A DNA stretch of 64,000 bases, taken from Alisma plantago-aquatica. Lineage: Eukaryota > Streptophyta > Magnoliopsida > Alismatales > Alismataceae. Shown one piece after another: positions 11,671 through 25,700 of this stretch. The position numbers were made by a program, and so were the translations under genes. The stretch is from assembly GCA_963693085.1 (NCBI GenBank), contig OY856409.1:521923803-521987802 (forward strand), in the 5' to 3' direction. Numbering within the stretch: the first letter of the stretch is position 1; every line of letters begins with the position of its first letter. The notes beneath the pieces are model-generated. The model had not been told where the DNA came from and ran no database searches. It saw only the letters and a program-made list of their open reading frames with translations.

Positions 11671-12508
11671 GACTTATTGTATAATGGTGGCCACAATCAG
11701 ATAAAAGTCATAAATAAAAGATGCCTTAGTTCATAGAATGTACATGATCTTATTTATAAGTATAATGAAAGAGATTAAGATACGAGAGACATGACTCATG
11801 CCCTTTGTACAAGTCATGTGGACTAGGTACTAGAGTGCATGCTGATTGAGAGACATAACCCAGGCCTAGAGTGTAGGTTATGTGACATAGGCACCTTAGT
11901 GCAGGTCGTGAGACCCAGGTACCAGAGTAAAGGTCTCTAGAGAAAGATAAGTAAAAGATAAGAACTAAGTTAAAGTAAGAATAGATATTTATGGTTTAGA
12001 TCTTATAAAGTTCTTCATGTTAGTTCTCAGTATATCACATTTAAGAATATTTTACAGTATCATATTTCATCAAGTAATCTATATATTAGAATACTCATGC
12101 CACTTATGCTAACAAATATTTTTCCAATTCATGGTTGGGGACGAGATGTCCACAGGTGAGAGTAGGATTAGAGTAGATTCCAGAGATTGAAGCACAAGGA
12201 TAGAACATGACTCAATATGGTGGGGTGCCAACTATAAAATGATCCTCAGGTTTATAAACTCAGCTGTATGCGTTAATATTTAGAACTTTAGAGTAGAGAC
12301 TCAAGATGTTTAGTGAGTTTTCCGTGTAATAACATTTATGTTCCTTTTTAAGAACAATCATGAGAATGTTTTAATATTTTCAATTTGTGTGATTGATTAT
12401 ATTGTTGTTATGAATGCCAATTTTATGTAATACCCCCCTGAGTGCACGAGTTATGGATAACTTAGTGTTTCTTCCGCTATGTGCATGTGTGTGCTTTGGG
12501 GTGTTACA

Positions 12509-13386
12509 ATATGGTATCAGAGAAACATTATAGTTGGTCACTAGATGAATTATCATGTTCTTACTTAAGATCGCCTTATAAGAAGCTAAGTGAGAGTAGA
12601 GTAAAGATTCAAAAAGTTAAGTAGTAGCACTAGGTATAGAAGAAGTAGGTGAAAGATATTAGAACTCAAAATAGAGGTACGAACAAGAGACATAAGTTTA
12701 GATATGGATTAGGGTTATGCGCCTAGATGGTTTGGATTTTTAAGTTAGCTCTAGAATTGTATATAGCATTCTCTCTCTTTTTTTCCACATGTTTGTGGTA
12801 TGGGACACAAGCTTATGGGGTTTTGTAGAGAGAATGTTATGTGCATAATCATACTTGTCTTGTCCTTTCAAGTGCATGTGGTATGGGACATGTGCACGAG
12901 GGAGGTGCTAAGATAAGTATGATAAGAAATGTCTCCTATGAATATATGACGGCTGACATGTATCCAAAGGCAACAATGAAAATAAGAGTTGGTATTAAAA
13001 GTTTAAGACATATAGTCACCTAAACCTAGTCAGATATGTAGTAAGACCAAGAATGTGTACAAAGGGTTGGTACTTTAACGTAGATAAGATAATTTGTATT
13101 TAAGAGAGCAAAAACCCTAATCCAGTCCCTGAAAAGAAGCATGCCTTTCAATGGTAGGTGGTGAAGGTATAATATAGATTTTGAGATTCCTTATTATTAT
13201 ATGCAACTGTTTACCTAATAATGACTCTAGGTAGATGTGTTTAACCGTGACAAGATTACCCTTAGAGTATGTAAATGAGCCTTTAAAATAAGATTAGAAA
13301 TCTAATATGCATAGAACATGTGAAACCTTAAGGTGGGTAGTACATGGAAATTTCAAGGATGAAATTTCATTCAAGGTGGGTAGAAT
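12509..13386 (+). other. Internal region of LARD-like element (non-coding, 878 bp)
   Basis: It begins with the PBS TGGTATCAGAG at 12,512-12,522 and ends with the purine-rich tract at 13,373-13,385. The only open frame (12,841-13,023, 60 codons) has no recognisable domain. Just before the 3' LTR a short in-frame stretch resembles the terminal residues of gypsy polyproteins. Confidence 0.75.
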
Positions 13387-16300
13387 TGTAACATCCTCAT
13401 TTTGAGTACCTTATTATAATTTATTAAGTGCATAATATTCATGGTCACAGTCTATAAATGGGTCAACGTATCTAATTTTGATCAATAAAAGACACTGAGA
13501 ATTTTCTTATTAAGAGAGTACATACAAATAAATTGTTGTCAAAAATTTAAAGATCTGGATATATTTAGATAATTAGATATTTAGCATTTAAGATTTGTCT
13601 AGTTTTAATCATATTCATTAACTGGGCTATATAAATGGAAAACTAACCCCTCTAGATTTTTCTACACTCAGAATAAGACATGTGCTGAAAATTTGAGTTT
13701 GTTTGGGAATAGTTTGATGAGTCAAATGATTTTCTAAAGATAATGACAAAGAAATGGCCTTTTCCCCTATTTTTCTCAGATTTCTCAGATTTCCTTGAAT
13801 CTGAATTTTATGTGAACTGTCGGATCTGGACACCAGCTGAACGATTTGATCCCAGCCGTCACCCCCTTCTTCAACCTCCCGCCAGATGCAGGACTCTAGT
13901 TCCTGGTCTAGTGAGGAGCGCTCACTCCTCAATAATCCTTTTCCCAAACGGATTTCTCCATTGAGTTCAGGAGAGGGAGCCGCTCCTTTTAAGCCCCTAC
14001 ACGAGTCCTAGGGTTAGCCCTACCAAAAATGCCCAATCTGCATGTGCCCTGCCTACCACCACCATTCTCCTCCTCTGTGCCAGATCAACCCAACCACCGG
14101 CGGCTGTACCATCTCCAGGCAGTTGCAAACCTGAACCCAATCTCGTTCTGGCTTACAGCCCCCTTGTTTGGTCTACTAACAAGCTCACCGTGGATCTTTG
14201 TACGGAGCTCACCGCCGAGGAGCCCGATGTGTGTGGGGACCACCGTTAATCAACTCAGGAGTTCGTGAAGGTTGACTTATACTCCCTGGATTCATTTTCT
14301 GCCTTCATATGAGGTCATTGTCCAGATCTCGTTTTCCAAGTTTGTTTATGTATTCAACTCCATGGTTGTATTGGCCTGAGTTCTCCCTATTTTGGCCTCC
14401 CAATATTAAGCCTAAATTTGTTTTGATTTGTTGATGGTTTCTGAACGAGTTGTGGATGTGAGAACCCTTCCTTCTCCCCCGACCTGGCTTGATCTTTAGC
14501 TTACCCTATTTTCTGCTATGCCACGATGAACTGGAGTCGTCATCTTGGCTACCTTCAGACCTCGTCTTCACGCGACAGATTTAGGTCATCGGTTTGTTTT
14601 GCCTGAGCATCTCGCTACTGTGAGATCGTGTTCTGAGATTCATCATCCGCCAGAGATACTACTGATCCCAGGTTGCAATACACCTATTTTACACTCACCT
14701 GATTTGCATCAGTGTCATGCCAGCATGATTAATATCTAGATTTCAAGTCCCTGACTTGATTTCAATAGCGTGAGTTTTGCCCTGAGCTTTTGACGAAGAT
14801 GACCTCTATCACACCAATGATCAGGAAATGGTCTGATGGTCAAATCGGTCTTTTAGTATAGAATTATCCGGTCCCAAGAAATCATTTAATGCTTTTATCT
14901 TACTCGTGATTGGTCAGATTTCAATAATTCATATCTTTGGATTGGTTTGTCCTATGGAGGCATGTTTTATATGAATTTTGATTGATATTTTGAGATCTTG
15001 ATGATGGGCTAGGAGTTAGAGCCTTCTTTGACTCTGGATTTCCATGAAACCCTAGAAACTACAATGAGTATAGTTATTAATGATTGATTATTCAATGAAT
15101 AGGGTAATTAGGGTTCATCCATCCCAAAAATGTGATTAGAGTTTGTTCAACCTAAGAAGGGCAATCGAGATTTCTTTAAGAGATGTAAGTGGTTCATGCC
15201 TATGAGTATTTATGTTAAACCAATCTAGTGCATCTACATGCTTCTTGATTAAAACCTTCATGTCCAATGTTCTAATCAAGATATATAAGCAAGATTTTCG
15301 AATTGTTTATGATCATGTCATTTTGTATACTAAATGCCTTAATTAGAAATGTGTCATGGGATGCTTAATGTTCATGAGTTAAAGAAGGATAAAAGGATAT
15401 ATGTTTATCATGTTTCACAGTAACGTTTCATGTAAATGCCCAAGGCTACAAGATAAGAAAGGCAATCAAGACTCGCATACTTCCATGGTTATGTGATATA
15501 ACCATATATTACGATTCTAAGTACACATATGTTATTAGGAATTCTCATATACATAGATGTAACCATGTATTAAGATTCCAAGTAAAAATATATTATCAAT
15601 ATTTCTTATATATGTAGATATCTAAGAACAAGGAAGTCATTTGGATTCCTTAGAATGATTAATATCTAAAAGCAAAAACAATGTGAGAATATGAGTTTCA
15701 AACATATTAGGTCATGGTCCAGTTTTTGAGATGAAGGTATTATTGGGACCAGAATATATTGTAACTTGAATTGAGGATGATATTATAAGATTATGATGAT
15801 TTATGTTATGATTAAGTTTCAAGATGACATTGGGACCAGTTTCTGACTTAGGTTACTCATTGTGTGAGTATCCAGATATTAAATAAAGATACATGATAAG
15901 GGTTTTAAACCCAATCACAATTATGTAGTAATTGAGATTCATATTCGTATGTAGATCCAATTTAGAATTTAAGAGCAGAGATTCAGATTCAGAACTTAGT
16001 ACATGTTCAGTACTCAGTATTCAGTTTCAGATAAGTCCAGATTCAGAATTTAGTAAGCTTAGACTTAAGATAATTAATTTAGAACCTTCACATAATTCAT
16101 TATATGATAAGTCATTATTTAGAGAGTCCTGATATGATTCAGAGGCATTTGTTGCCAATTTGTAGGAGTGTTTACTTCATTTCAGAGGGCATGTTGTGTC
16201 AATAGAGGGTGTGTTGCACCATAGAGGACACTTTGTTGTCAATAGAGGGTGTCTTGTGCCAACAGAGGGTGTGTTGCACCATAGAGGATACTTCGGTGTC

Positions 16301-17213
16301 AACAGAGGGCATGTTGTGCCAACAGAGGGTGTGTTGTACCATAGAGGACACTTTGGTGTCATCATAGGAGGACTTATTGTATAATGGTGGCCACAATCAG
16401 ATAAAAGTCATAAATAAAAGATGCCTTAGTTTAGAGAATGTGCATGATCTTATCTATAAATATAATGAAAGAGATTAAGATAAGAGAGACATGACTCGGG
16501 CTCTTTGTGCAAGTCATGTGGCCCAGGCACTAGAGTGTAGGTCGATTCAGAGACATAACCCAGGCCTAGAGTGCAGGTTATGTGACCTAGGCACCTTAGT
16601 GCAGGTCGTGAGACCCAGGTACTAGAGTATAGGTCTCCAGAGAAAGATAAGTAAAAAGATAAGAACTAAGTTAAGGTAAGAAGTGATATTTATGTTTTAG
16701 ATTTTGTAAAGTTTTTAATGTTAGTTCTCAGTATATGATGTTTAAAAATATTTTGCAATATCTTATTTCATCAAGTAATGTATATGTTAGAATAGTCATG
16801 CCACTTACGCTAACAACTATTTTTCCAATGCATGGTTGGGGATGAGATGTCCACATGTGAGAGCAGAAGTAGAGTAGATTCCAGAGATTGAAGCACAAGG
16901 ATAGAACATGACTCAATCTGGTAGGGTGCCAACTATAAAATGATCCTCAGGTTTATAGACTCAGCTATATGTGTTAATATTTAAAACTTTATTGTAGAGA
17001 CTCAAGATGTTTAGTGAGTTTTCCATGTAATAACATTTATGTTCCTTTTTTAGAACAATCATGAGAATATTTTAATATTTTCAATTTGTGTGATTGATTA
17101 TATTGTTGTTATGAATGTCGATTTTATGTAATGCCCCCTTGAGTACACTAGTTATGGATAACTCAGTGTTGTTTCTTTCTCTATGTGTGTGTGTGTTTAG
17201 GGAGGGTGTTACA
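13387..17213 (+). repeat. 3' LTR of the LARD-like element (3.8 kb)
   Basis: It starts TGTAACATCC and ends GTGTTACA, directly followed by the TSD GTACC. It lacks the TRIM and the 331-bp duplication, so it shows the earlier state of the 5' LTR (AGGAGCGCTCACTC at the TRIM site). Confidence 0.87.
16184..16371 (+). repeat. Minisatellite in the LARD 3' LTR
   Basis: Counterpart of 11,505-11,670, made of the same two module types (CAACAGAGGGTGTGTTG and CATAGAGGACACTT). Confidence 0.75.
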
Positions 17214-17218
17214 GTACC

Positions 17219-19495
17219 TATCATGAGAATCATGTATATATACATATGGACTCATTCTCATATCTTCCTTTATCCTCTCCTCCAAACGTAGCAAGGCACT
17301 CCCTTCCAAAAGTGGTAAGGAACGCATGTTGGAAAGAATTAGACATGCCCACTATATTCCATTTTCCATATGCATTAAAAGGATATTCCTTTTTATTCAA
17401 CAATTCAATGCCAATTAGGAAGGATTATATTCCTTTTTCTAGTCTTTTCTCTCTCTCTTTATCTTTTATTAAGACATTTTCTAACTCAATTATTCGTGAT
17501 ACTTGGTGAACACACTAAAAGCCATATGTGGCACTTTATTGCTTTCTAGATTGTTCTTTTATCTCTCTCCATGGTATATGCTTTAAAGAAATTATCCTCA
17601 TTCCATGGCCGTTCATTACAATCTTTCCCAATTCGTATATATTAATTGGGATGTCTTTTATATGAAAAACTTGTTTCTTTAGACATCTCATAAAAATAAT
17701 TACCATTATGTTATGGAATATATTTTTTCTTTAAGTTTCTAGCATCCTCTTCCCTTTTGCTACTGTTTCTAAGTATACCAAAAGTCATACCAAAATATTC
17801 ACATTTGATGCCTTAAACATTGTGTTGTTACTCTCGGCAAGATAATTATTCCTTTAATTATCCAAAGAACCATGTCTTTTATTTTCCTTTAGAAACTTAA
17901 CAATTATTTCATTTATTATAACAGACAACCATTATTATCTATACATGCCTTTTATTAATCTTGTGTCAAAAGCACCTATGTCACAAAGTCAAATAACATT
18001 ACTATTTCATGAATATTATGGTTGAGGAAAATTACTTATCAAATCTTGAATTTATTTATATAGCTCAATTTTTACCAAAGTTGAGGATATTACAGAATTC
18101 CTTATTGGGAAAAGTATATTGGACGTGATGGTTGAAGTCGTCAGTCATACAAGCTGAGTATGGATCTGGTGTACACACTGAGGGTGAAATTAGCAAAGTT
18201 ATGTTCTGTAGCATATAAGAGTCTTCTATTGTGGGCAATAACCTCTGTCAATTTTTGCATCAAGCGGTTTCGCCTTTCAGAAGCAACTGAATATGGATCT
18301 TCATGATCTTAAAAATAGGATGATATCGCTAAATTGAGAGTGTCAATATATTATTGTGCCTTGACAATTGCTTGCATAGTATCTCGGGTTAAAAACCCAA
18401 CATGAAATGTCGAAGCAATAGAGTCAAGGGTGGAAAATGTCAAAGCAGAAGAAGTTAGTGGGGGTTGGTTCACAGATGCCAATTGTAGTGGTTGATGCAA
18501 GGACACCAACTGTAGTGTACGGTTCTCTATGATCTACCAACACTCTAGAGTGTAGAAAAAGTCAAGGTGCAAGTGGATAAGATGGTTTGTCTCGTCGTAG
18601 CCAGATCCAGGACTGCAACAAAAATAAGGAAAAAGGAAAGTGGTTTTTTTTACAAAAGTTAGAAAAATAAACTAAGGAAAATAGTACTACCATAATGAAA
18701 ACTCGACAGAAAGATGAGTACACTATCGGAATGGATTTTGGTAGGATTTTTTTTGAAGAAAAGTAAATAACAAGTCTAACGGGAAAAATGAGATTTTTTT
18801 ATAATCAAAATATTTTTAAGGAGATATAAATAACAATTCTAATGAGAAAAAAAATAAGATTTTTTAGTTATCAAATAAATTAATTATGTAATCAAGTGTA
18901 TTGTTAAACTTAATGACATATACTAAATCTAAGTAGATCCCAAACTCTGAACGGATGTCCATAGCCTTGTCCCCGGCAAAGATGCCAAAACTTGGTCACT
19001 CTTTTTCATAGGTCAAAAGTGCAAACACGATAGTCCAGTCAAAGATATCGGACTTTAAATTTATACTCGACTAGAAAAGACGTCAGTAACTCAATACGGA
19101 GTCTTTGTAATATTGTGGGATCAAACACAGGGACAAGGAGAATAATAAAATAAGAACGGGAGATCTTGGCTTAGTTTAGCCCAACCGAATAAGTGAATTT
19201 GATGGTGTCCCAATCAAGGAACTAATTAATCTAATTTGAGCAGTAAATCTAAGTTCAAAGAAAACCCAAGGGAAGAAATAAAGATGAATCGTGAAACAAG
19301 GATAAAAGAGACTTGGATTGGGTTTCACCAATCAACCCATCCACAGCCATGTAAAACATTCACTCCTAAATTGTATATGTTCTTTACTTTTTTTACAAAC
19401 ACTCGTGAAAGATATATATTCCTTCCTTCTCTTGAGATCCATGTAGATTTTTATCTAAGGAGTTCTCTCTCAGAGAGAGAGAGAGAGTGTGTGTG
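17219..19495. repeat. Copy B of the ~4.7-kb repeat, part 2
   Basis: Collinear with about 1,835-4,095 of copy A. It ends in a purine/TG microsatellite (GAGAGA...GTGTGTG) where the gypsy element inserted. Copy A has a CT-tract at this place. Confidence 0.78.
18970..18987 (-). other. tRNA-Asp-type primer-binding-like site in copy B
   Basis: Identical to the 18-bp site at 3,587-3,604 in copy A. Confidence 0.45.
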
Positions 19496-22400
19496 TGTTA
19501 CAACCCCAATTTCTGGGTTCATTTGGTGAGAAATGTAATTTCTCATATTAAAGATATTTGAACAAATAATGATATAATTTGCTTCAAATAAATGGATTTC
19601 GTTTACAATAGCCTTGATGTTTGTATTGTGGGCTTTATTGGCTATTGGGCCCAATAACAAGGAAATAATAAAGAAAATTCAATGGATGATTGATTTTTAA
19701 GAAAAGAAATATGTAGAAACCTCTAGAAGGCAAATCCAAAGAGGATTTCGTACCTCTTGGATTCCTTGGGTTCCAAGGAGTCCAAAGTTATAAAAAGAAA
19801 GCAATGAGAAAAGAAAAGATTGATTATGTCTTTCTTTATTAAGAAATAAACTGAAAATGATGATAAAATGTGGAAAGGGAGGGGAAATAGGCATAAATGA
19901 GTTTTCTTGGTGAAAATTCGTATCCATGAGGTTTCTAATATTAAAAGGAATGCTAATGAGGAAAATAAAAGAGAAATAAAAACAAATCCTCAAAAAGAGA
20001 TATTTAAATGAGAAATAAACAAGAATGTGAAATATTGCATAAAAATGCATCTGGAAGGATAATAAGTATCATTAAAAAGTAATTTTGAAATAATAGAGTT
20101 TCTTGGGGTACAAGGAGTCCCAATGAAGGAAGAGGAAAGAGAAAATACCAAAAACTTGCAAAATAAAAGATAATATGATACTTTATTAATGTTTTTGGTG
20201 GAATTATTAAAAAGGAAGTAATTTCTATTAAAGGAAATAGAAATTTCGTGTCTAATGAGATTAAGAGAGAGGTTTTTCGTATTCCTATTTATCCATGGAA
20301 TAATGTTTATCAAAGGAGATATTTAGGAGAGAGAGAGAGAGAGAGGCTTGCTTCTCATGGAAGGAATGGGATTCCTTATAAGAGAGGTCTTGTCCCCTCA
20401 TAGATGATCGTCTTAGGACGTGGAAACAATCCCCTATAAAAGGGAAGAAACCCGGGATTCAAAGATTAGAGAAATCCCATCCTTATATCTCTCTTCTCCT
20501 TCTTCATGACATGAAAACCCTAACAAGAAGGTTTGGCGCTAATCTTGGACAGCGGGGACGCGTGGGGTCACCACGATCTTTGAGGGAGGTAATGCGATGT
20601 CAGGGAGATGCTCCGTTGTCGTCACCGTGCCCAAACCTAGGCTCGACCGTCGCAGCTTGGCCGTGAAGCTGGCAGGTGGTCACGGACGCAGCCTGCACGA
20701 GCTGCTACCCTTATACCCCATATGAGGGAACCCTGAAGTGCGGCGGAGGGTAGAGGATCGAATGGGACCGTCGTCGGTCGCTGAAGGAGTCCAAGACGAG
20801 GGTTGGAGCCGTGCCTTGGGCAGCTAGGGCAGCCGTGTCACGGCTGATCCATGGAGGAAGACGACCGACTTTCACTGGACGATTTTGCCCCTCCTCGGGC
20901 TGAACAAGAAACAACTTAACCGGGGGTAAAAGAGTAATTATGTTATGTTTCAAAGAAGGCAAGCCGTGCCAACGTTGCATGGGTTGGTGACGTGGCGATC
21001 TACTATTGGTCCAAAAGGTAAATCTTTGCTAAATTCATATCTTAAGATTGGTAGCTCCGATGGAAATGAACAAAATATGAAAATTGATCAGGAGAATGCG
21101 TAGAACGTAATAAAAATATATTTGAAGCTTGATTCTTATTGCAATTCGAAAAATAATATGATTTACCAACTTTAATGTATTAATGCTTAAAGAACCCCAT
21201 TTCGAGTAGATTAATTTATTTAATAGGGTTTAATGAATGATTAAAGTTGATATGAGCTTGTTAATGATAAAAAGGAACATTAGGAATAAAAAGGACGAAC
21301 TCTGCACATAATTAGTTAATTTAGAGTTTCTTGTGCATAAATATGTTTTAATGGGCCTTGAAACCTTAATGTTGGTAAATTCGACTCTTAATGGCTTTAA
21401 TTATTCGATTTCATGTATAGAACTGAGTTTTCATGGTTATAAGCTATTTTGAGCATTAAAGTTCCTAATTTGTGGATAAAAACCCTAAATGTAGTAATTA
21501 GGGTTTTGAATGAATAAAGAATAGAATTAATGGCAAATTGAGTGCATATGTGAATTGGACCATAATAAACTATGAATTGATGATAAATGTGTATAATGAT
21601 CTTCTCATGGATTAAAGAGATAAAAAATAATAGCTTTAATGTAAAAGAGGCTTAATGAGCTTAATTAATGGTTAATTATGCCTTTAATCCGAAATTGAGG
21701 ATTAGATATGGAAATAATTAGGGTTTGTGATCAATTGTGCTAAATTAGGGTTTAAGATAGTAAAAGATGAAAGGAAATCCTAATTGTAATAGAAACCCTA
21801 AAAAAGTGGACTAGAAACCCTAAGAAACGAGTTAGATGTAATAGATCTTAATGACATGAGTAATAAAAGGAAATTATACATGTTTTCAGGATCAATGCTT
21901 TCCTGATTGATTGATTGGCTTGCTTGATTGGACATCTAGTTGGATTTGGATAAATTGTTGCTTGAGATCTCCAAGACAGGTATGTGGTTACGATTATGAA
22001 TAACCGCTTTAGTTTCTCGATAGATTCTCGGATGTTTAATCGCATTGAATGCAACTAAAATGTTGAATGTTTATTTATTCCTTGCAACTATAAAGTGACT
22101 ACGATTATCACATAAGATATGTGCCTACTAGCTCAGATCCTGGTCTCCTCTGTGTCGTAATGGCTGACCTAGTACATGGCTACCTAGAGGGTAGGTCCAT
22201 TAGGTCATGAATGACTTTGGCTGCCTAGAGGGTAGGTCCATCAAGTCACCTTTATAGAGGTACCATATAAGTCTTTACAGGGACAACACAGAGTTGTGGA
22301 TAGGTATGGATTGAGTAGTTTGGCTTAAAACGTAATCTTGATTGTTAAATGATTAATTGAGTGATTACATTGTTACCATAGTTGCATGTTTATTTGTTTC

Positions 22401-22735
22401 CCCCACATACCATCTACGGCTGACCGACGTTTTGTTTGTCGGCATTTTAGGTACAATGAAAAGAACAAACAGTAAAGTGGCACATGTGATACTAAATGAG
22501 AATTAAAGTGCAAAGGAGGATTAGATAGATTAGTATCGGTGTGGATAGAAGTTTAGAGATCCAAGTTTTCAAAAGGTATGCAAAAATTTATTTTCTTACA
22601 GCTTTCAGTATAGTATGTTAAAATTTGATAATTATTCTTGGTTAATTGCCGAACCTTTGATCCGAAAGTTATGGGTGCGGCTTCGACCTCTCGGTCTCCC
22701 TTAATTGGGGGTTATCGGGAGGTGGGGTCGTAACA
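19496..22735 (+). repeat. 5' LTR of gypsy element
   Basis: It carries a TATA-like TATAAAAGG at 20,435-20,443. A GC-rich block follows (about 20,520-20,900), then AT-rich sequence with many TTAATG motifs. A duplicated motif with CTAGAGGGTAGGTCCAT lies at about 22,185-22,245. Confidence 0.87.
20435..20443 (+). promoter_or_regulatory. TATA-like box of gypsy 5' LTR
   Basis: TATAAAAGG in the context CCCCTATAAAAGGGAAG. An identical copy lies in the 3' LTR at 27,982-27,990. It is the likely Pol II start region, which would place the U3/R border shortly downstream. Confidence 0.6.
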
Positions 22736-22737
22736 TT

Positions 22738-22748
22738 TGGTATCAGAG
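22738..22748 (+). other. Gypsy primer-binding site
   Basis: TGGTATCAGAG begins two bases after the LTR terminus and matches the 3' end of initiator-Met tRNA. Confidence 0.82.
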
Positions 22749-25700
22749 TGTGGGTTCCTCAATTAACCATTAATAATTATTAAATTTTACAAACTCCATA
22801 GAACCCAAGGGAGTTTTTAGAGGATTATCCGAAAGACGGAGGTGTCTAGAAAAGGATCATGACCGGGGGCTGGCAATATTTTCCTCTGCACCGCTAGTCG
22901 GAATACGAGGACTCCCGGATCCGTGTGACTGCCTAGCCAAAGTCTTAGGGTATGAATCGAAATAAGATACCTTTAGGACTTCTCATCTTATTCATCCCTT
23001 CTCATCACAAAATTCTGATAAGGACCTAAAGGGTTAGGGTTTTCTTTCTTCTCTTCACCCTCTTAAGGTATGGGTAAGGTTAATAAGGTTTAAGGAATCC
23101 TCCACTAAACTAATGAAAGGCATGTAAATAAGATGTCATGGACATAAGCTTAATAGATTAAGCGCAAAATAAATAATAGATACATGCTTAGGACGTATGA
23201 CATAAGATGTCATGTCCTCAGATGAGACCTGAGGCTAGACCTTCTTGTCAGGAGGATAAGTTAGTCTTAGAGAGAGATCTCCATTGTAATTAGAGACCTG
23301 GCACATCCTCTGAGGATGATGCTAACCCTAACCCTAAGAGAAGGTTTGAGAGAGACGAGTTGGGTCAGGTGTTTGAAAGGACATGCCTTTGGGATGCCAT
23401 ATGATCCATGGGTGACCTAGAACCTTTGGCAACCCAACCCTGGGAAGGGTCGTGCATGTTAGGGTAAAGGATAGCTTCTTAGATGATGATGTTAGTGAAG
23501 GACCTTAGAAACCCTATGGGCTTGTGCAAGTAGGGTATAGCTGGCACCTAGGGCACGTTATAGTGCTGACAGTAGGATGAAACCCTGGATAAGGAATCAT
23601 AACGGAGCATATAGGGTTATGGATGATCTTGGGCAAACATAAGTTCGAACCTAGGCTTCACCCATGAAGGGCATGCTTTTGAGGTTGATCCTTCATGAAG
23701 AGAGGACCTCTAATGGTGAGGTTGGATGTGGGGTTATCTCTAGAGAGAGTAGGAAACCCAGCAGGAAGGATGGAAGCCTAAAACCCAGAACGATGGATGA
23801 TAGTGGTTGCCTCATGATCGGTCCCTGAAAGTTGATGATACCTTGGTTGCCTTAAGAGGGACCAAATCCTTGAGAAAAGATGAAGCGTCTAGTACCTACG
23901 TGCCTATGGTAGAGATTTTTACCTTCCGAGGTAGGAAGAAGAGTTCCTTAGACCTAGAAAAGTGTAGTAGCAGGTTATGAGGCCTTGTACCTTGTTGGTT
24001 GTCCTTGAGGAGGACCCAACCCTAGGTGTTGCTCGAGTTGAAGGATGACAAGAAGTGCATGATATGCCTTTTGCATGCTTGGTTCATAGTTAAGAGATAG
24101 AGCATGCAGTTGGACACCTAAAAGTGAACCTAGGGTTCCTAGGCCTAAGAGGGGAAGTGGTGTACCTAATGCTCATGATGAGAAGTTGAGGTGAGCATGA
24201 TACTCCTCATGTATAGAGGAAAAGGGAATCCCCTTAAGTTTAAGGTATGTTTGATGAACCCCTCACAAATAGGATAATGATAAGGGAAAGTATGATCTTA
24301 ATCCAGCATCGAGGAAAGAGGACAAGTAAGACCTAGCATGGTACAGTAGGTGATCTGCTTATGCCTTAATAGCTTACTAGGGTTGAGTAGGCTCATGTGG
24401 ATGTAAACCCTAGACCTTAGAGCTTTTGTGACCTTGTTTTCAAGAGATAGTTTTCCTCCCATCCTGGGAGAGGGACCCCTTTGGTAGGGTGTATATCAGT
24501 TTTTTTTTGTTTAAGGTGACCTGAAGAGGTCTCACAGGATCTTGAGAAGTTAAGTGAAAAGTACATGGTATGAGAATGAACCTGTAGACCCATAGATATC
24601 CATCTCTATGTGCATATGGATGTGTTACCATGGAGGTAACCAGTATGGGGCTTGACCAAGGTAGGCAGGTTGCCATGATGCCTATGAACGGATGAGAGTC
24701 AGCCCATGAATGCAGAAAGAGAGATGATGAAGACTTGGGTAAGGTTCTAAGTGAATATGTACTGTAATGGAGAATCCTAAGTCTATCCTAGGGTCAGGTA
24801 GGGATAAGACTGATGAAAGTAGGAGTTGCCTAATTCCCCAGTTGCACATGACCATAGGGTCGGGAGGTAACAGCTATCATTGTCTGAGGGCCATGGGTTA
24901 GGAGATTGATCACCTTCATGAACTCATGGGACCCAAAGGGCAGATGAGTAGGGCACTCTCTTGATGCATGAGGGAAGAGGGATGACCCCAAAGGAGTCGG
25001 TACCCTATAGACCTAGAGGAGATGACCAAGTATATAAACCTCAGTAGGTTCAAGGCTAGTTTCCCATGGAGGTCACTTTGATATCGAAATGATTGTGATG
25101 AGGAGACATATGTAGCACGTTGCAACTTAGATGTAAAGGTGTATTGGCAAGGTGGGATGTACCATCTCTACTTCTGGAACATGAAGAACTCTGTATTTGG
25201 ACTGCATCCAAATGCTTATTTCCTCTTGTTATGGGAGTGAGAGATAGGACATTACGTATGCCATACATCAAGGATAAGAGATGATGTAGGTTGGAACGTT
25301 GCCATGAGAAATGGGGATAGAGAAGATATCTACCCTGGTAAAGTGAATGATACATGGATGGTTTGTAAACACTAAGAGGAATGAGGTAGTCCCCTTATGA
25401 GGATGTTTTTATCATGAGCTATGTGGAACTTACAAGTTATACCAGGTTGAGTTTGATCACCATGATGATGGAATCAGAGAGTGTTCTTATGAAGATAAAC
25501 ATATAGTTTGAGGTGACATGATAAGTGAAATACATGGAGGTGTAATGCTACCTAATACCTAAGAAAGTGAAGTGGTTGAGATACATCTGACTTGTTTGAC
25601 CAGAAGCTAGAAAGGGGTTGATTGGCTAACCTTAAGTTCGAAAAGGAGAGGTGTTTGGATAACACTCAGATGTAACAAGATACATTGAAAAGTTATGGTT

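Larger units (their letters stand above)
7218..12508 (+). repeat. 5' LTR of the LARD-like element (5.3 kb, enlarged by insertions)
   Basis: It aligns along its whole length with the 3' LTR but is about 1.5 kb longer. Part of the excess is a Cassandra TRIM and a 331-bp duplication (7,633-8,903). Most of the rest, around 10,880-11,160, is absent from the 3' LTR. A GC-richer block near 9,000-9,240 is shared with 13,990-14,260 and is not recognisably coding. Confidence 0.85.
7218..17213 (+). mobile_element. LARD-like non-autonomous Ty3/gypsy retrotransposon with giant LTRs
   Basis: The element has two long direct repeats (7,218-12,508 and 13,387-17,213) around an 878-bp internal region. A PBS (TGGTATCAGAG, 12,512-12,522) follows the 5' LTR, and a purine-rich tract (13,373-13,385) precedes the 3' LTR. 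The 3' LTR starts TGTAACATCC and ends GTGTTACA; the 5' LTR start has decayed to TATAGCATCC. The TSD is GTACC at 7,213-7,217 and 17,214-17,218, and copy A shows the site without the insertion. The few codons before the 3' LTR read like the usual end of a gypsy Pol (a DEISF...GRIV-type tail), which points to gypsy ancestry. No gag or pol remains, so it would depend on another element for mobility. Confidence 0.85.

Noticed and set aside
20711..20980. 89-codon minus-strand frame in the GC-rich gypsy LTR block
   Set aside because: It is present in both LTRs (28,252-28,509) and antisense to LTR transcription, with no recognisable domain.
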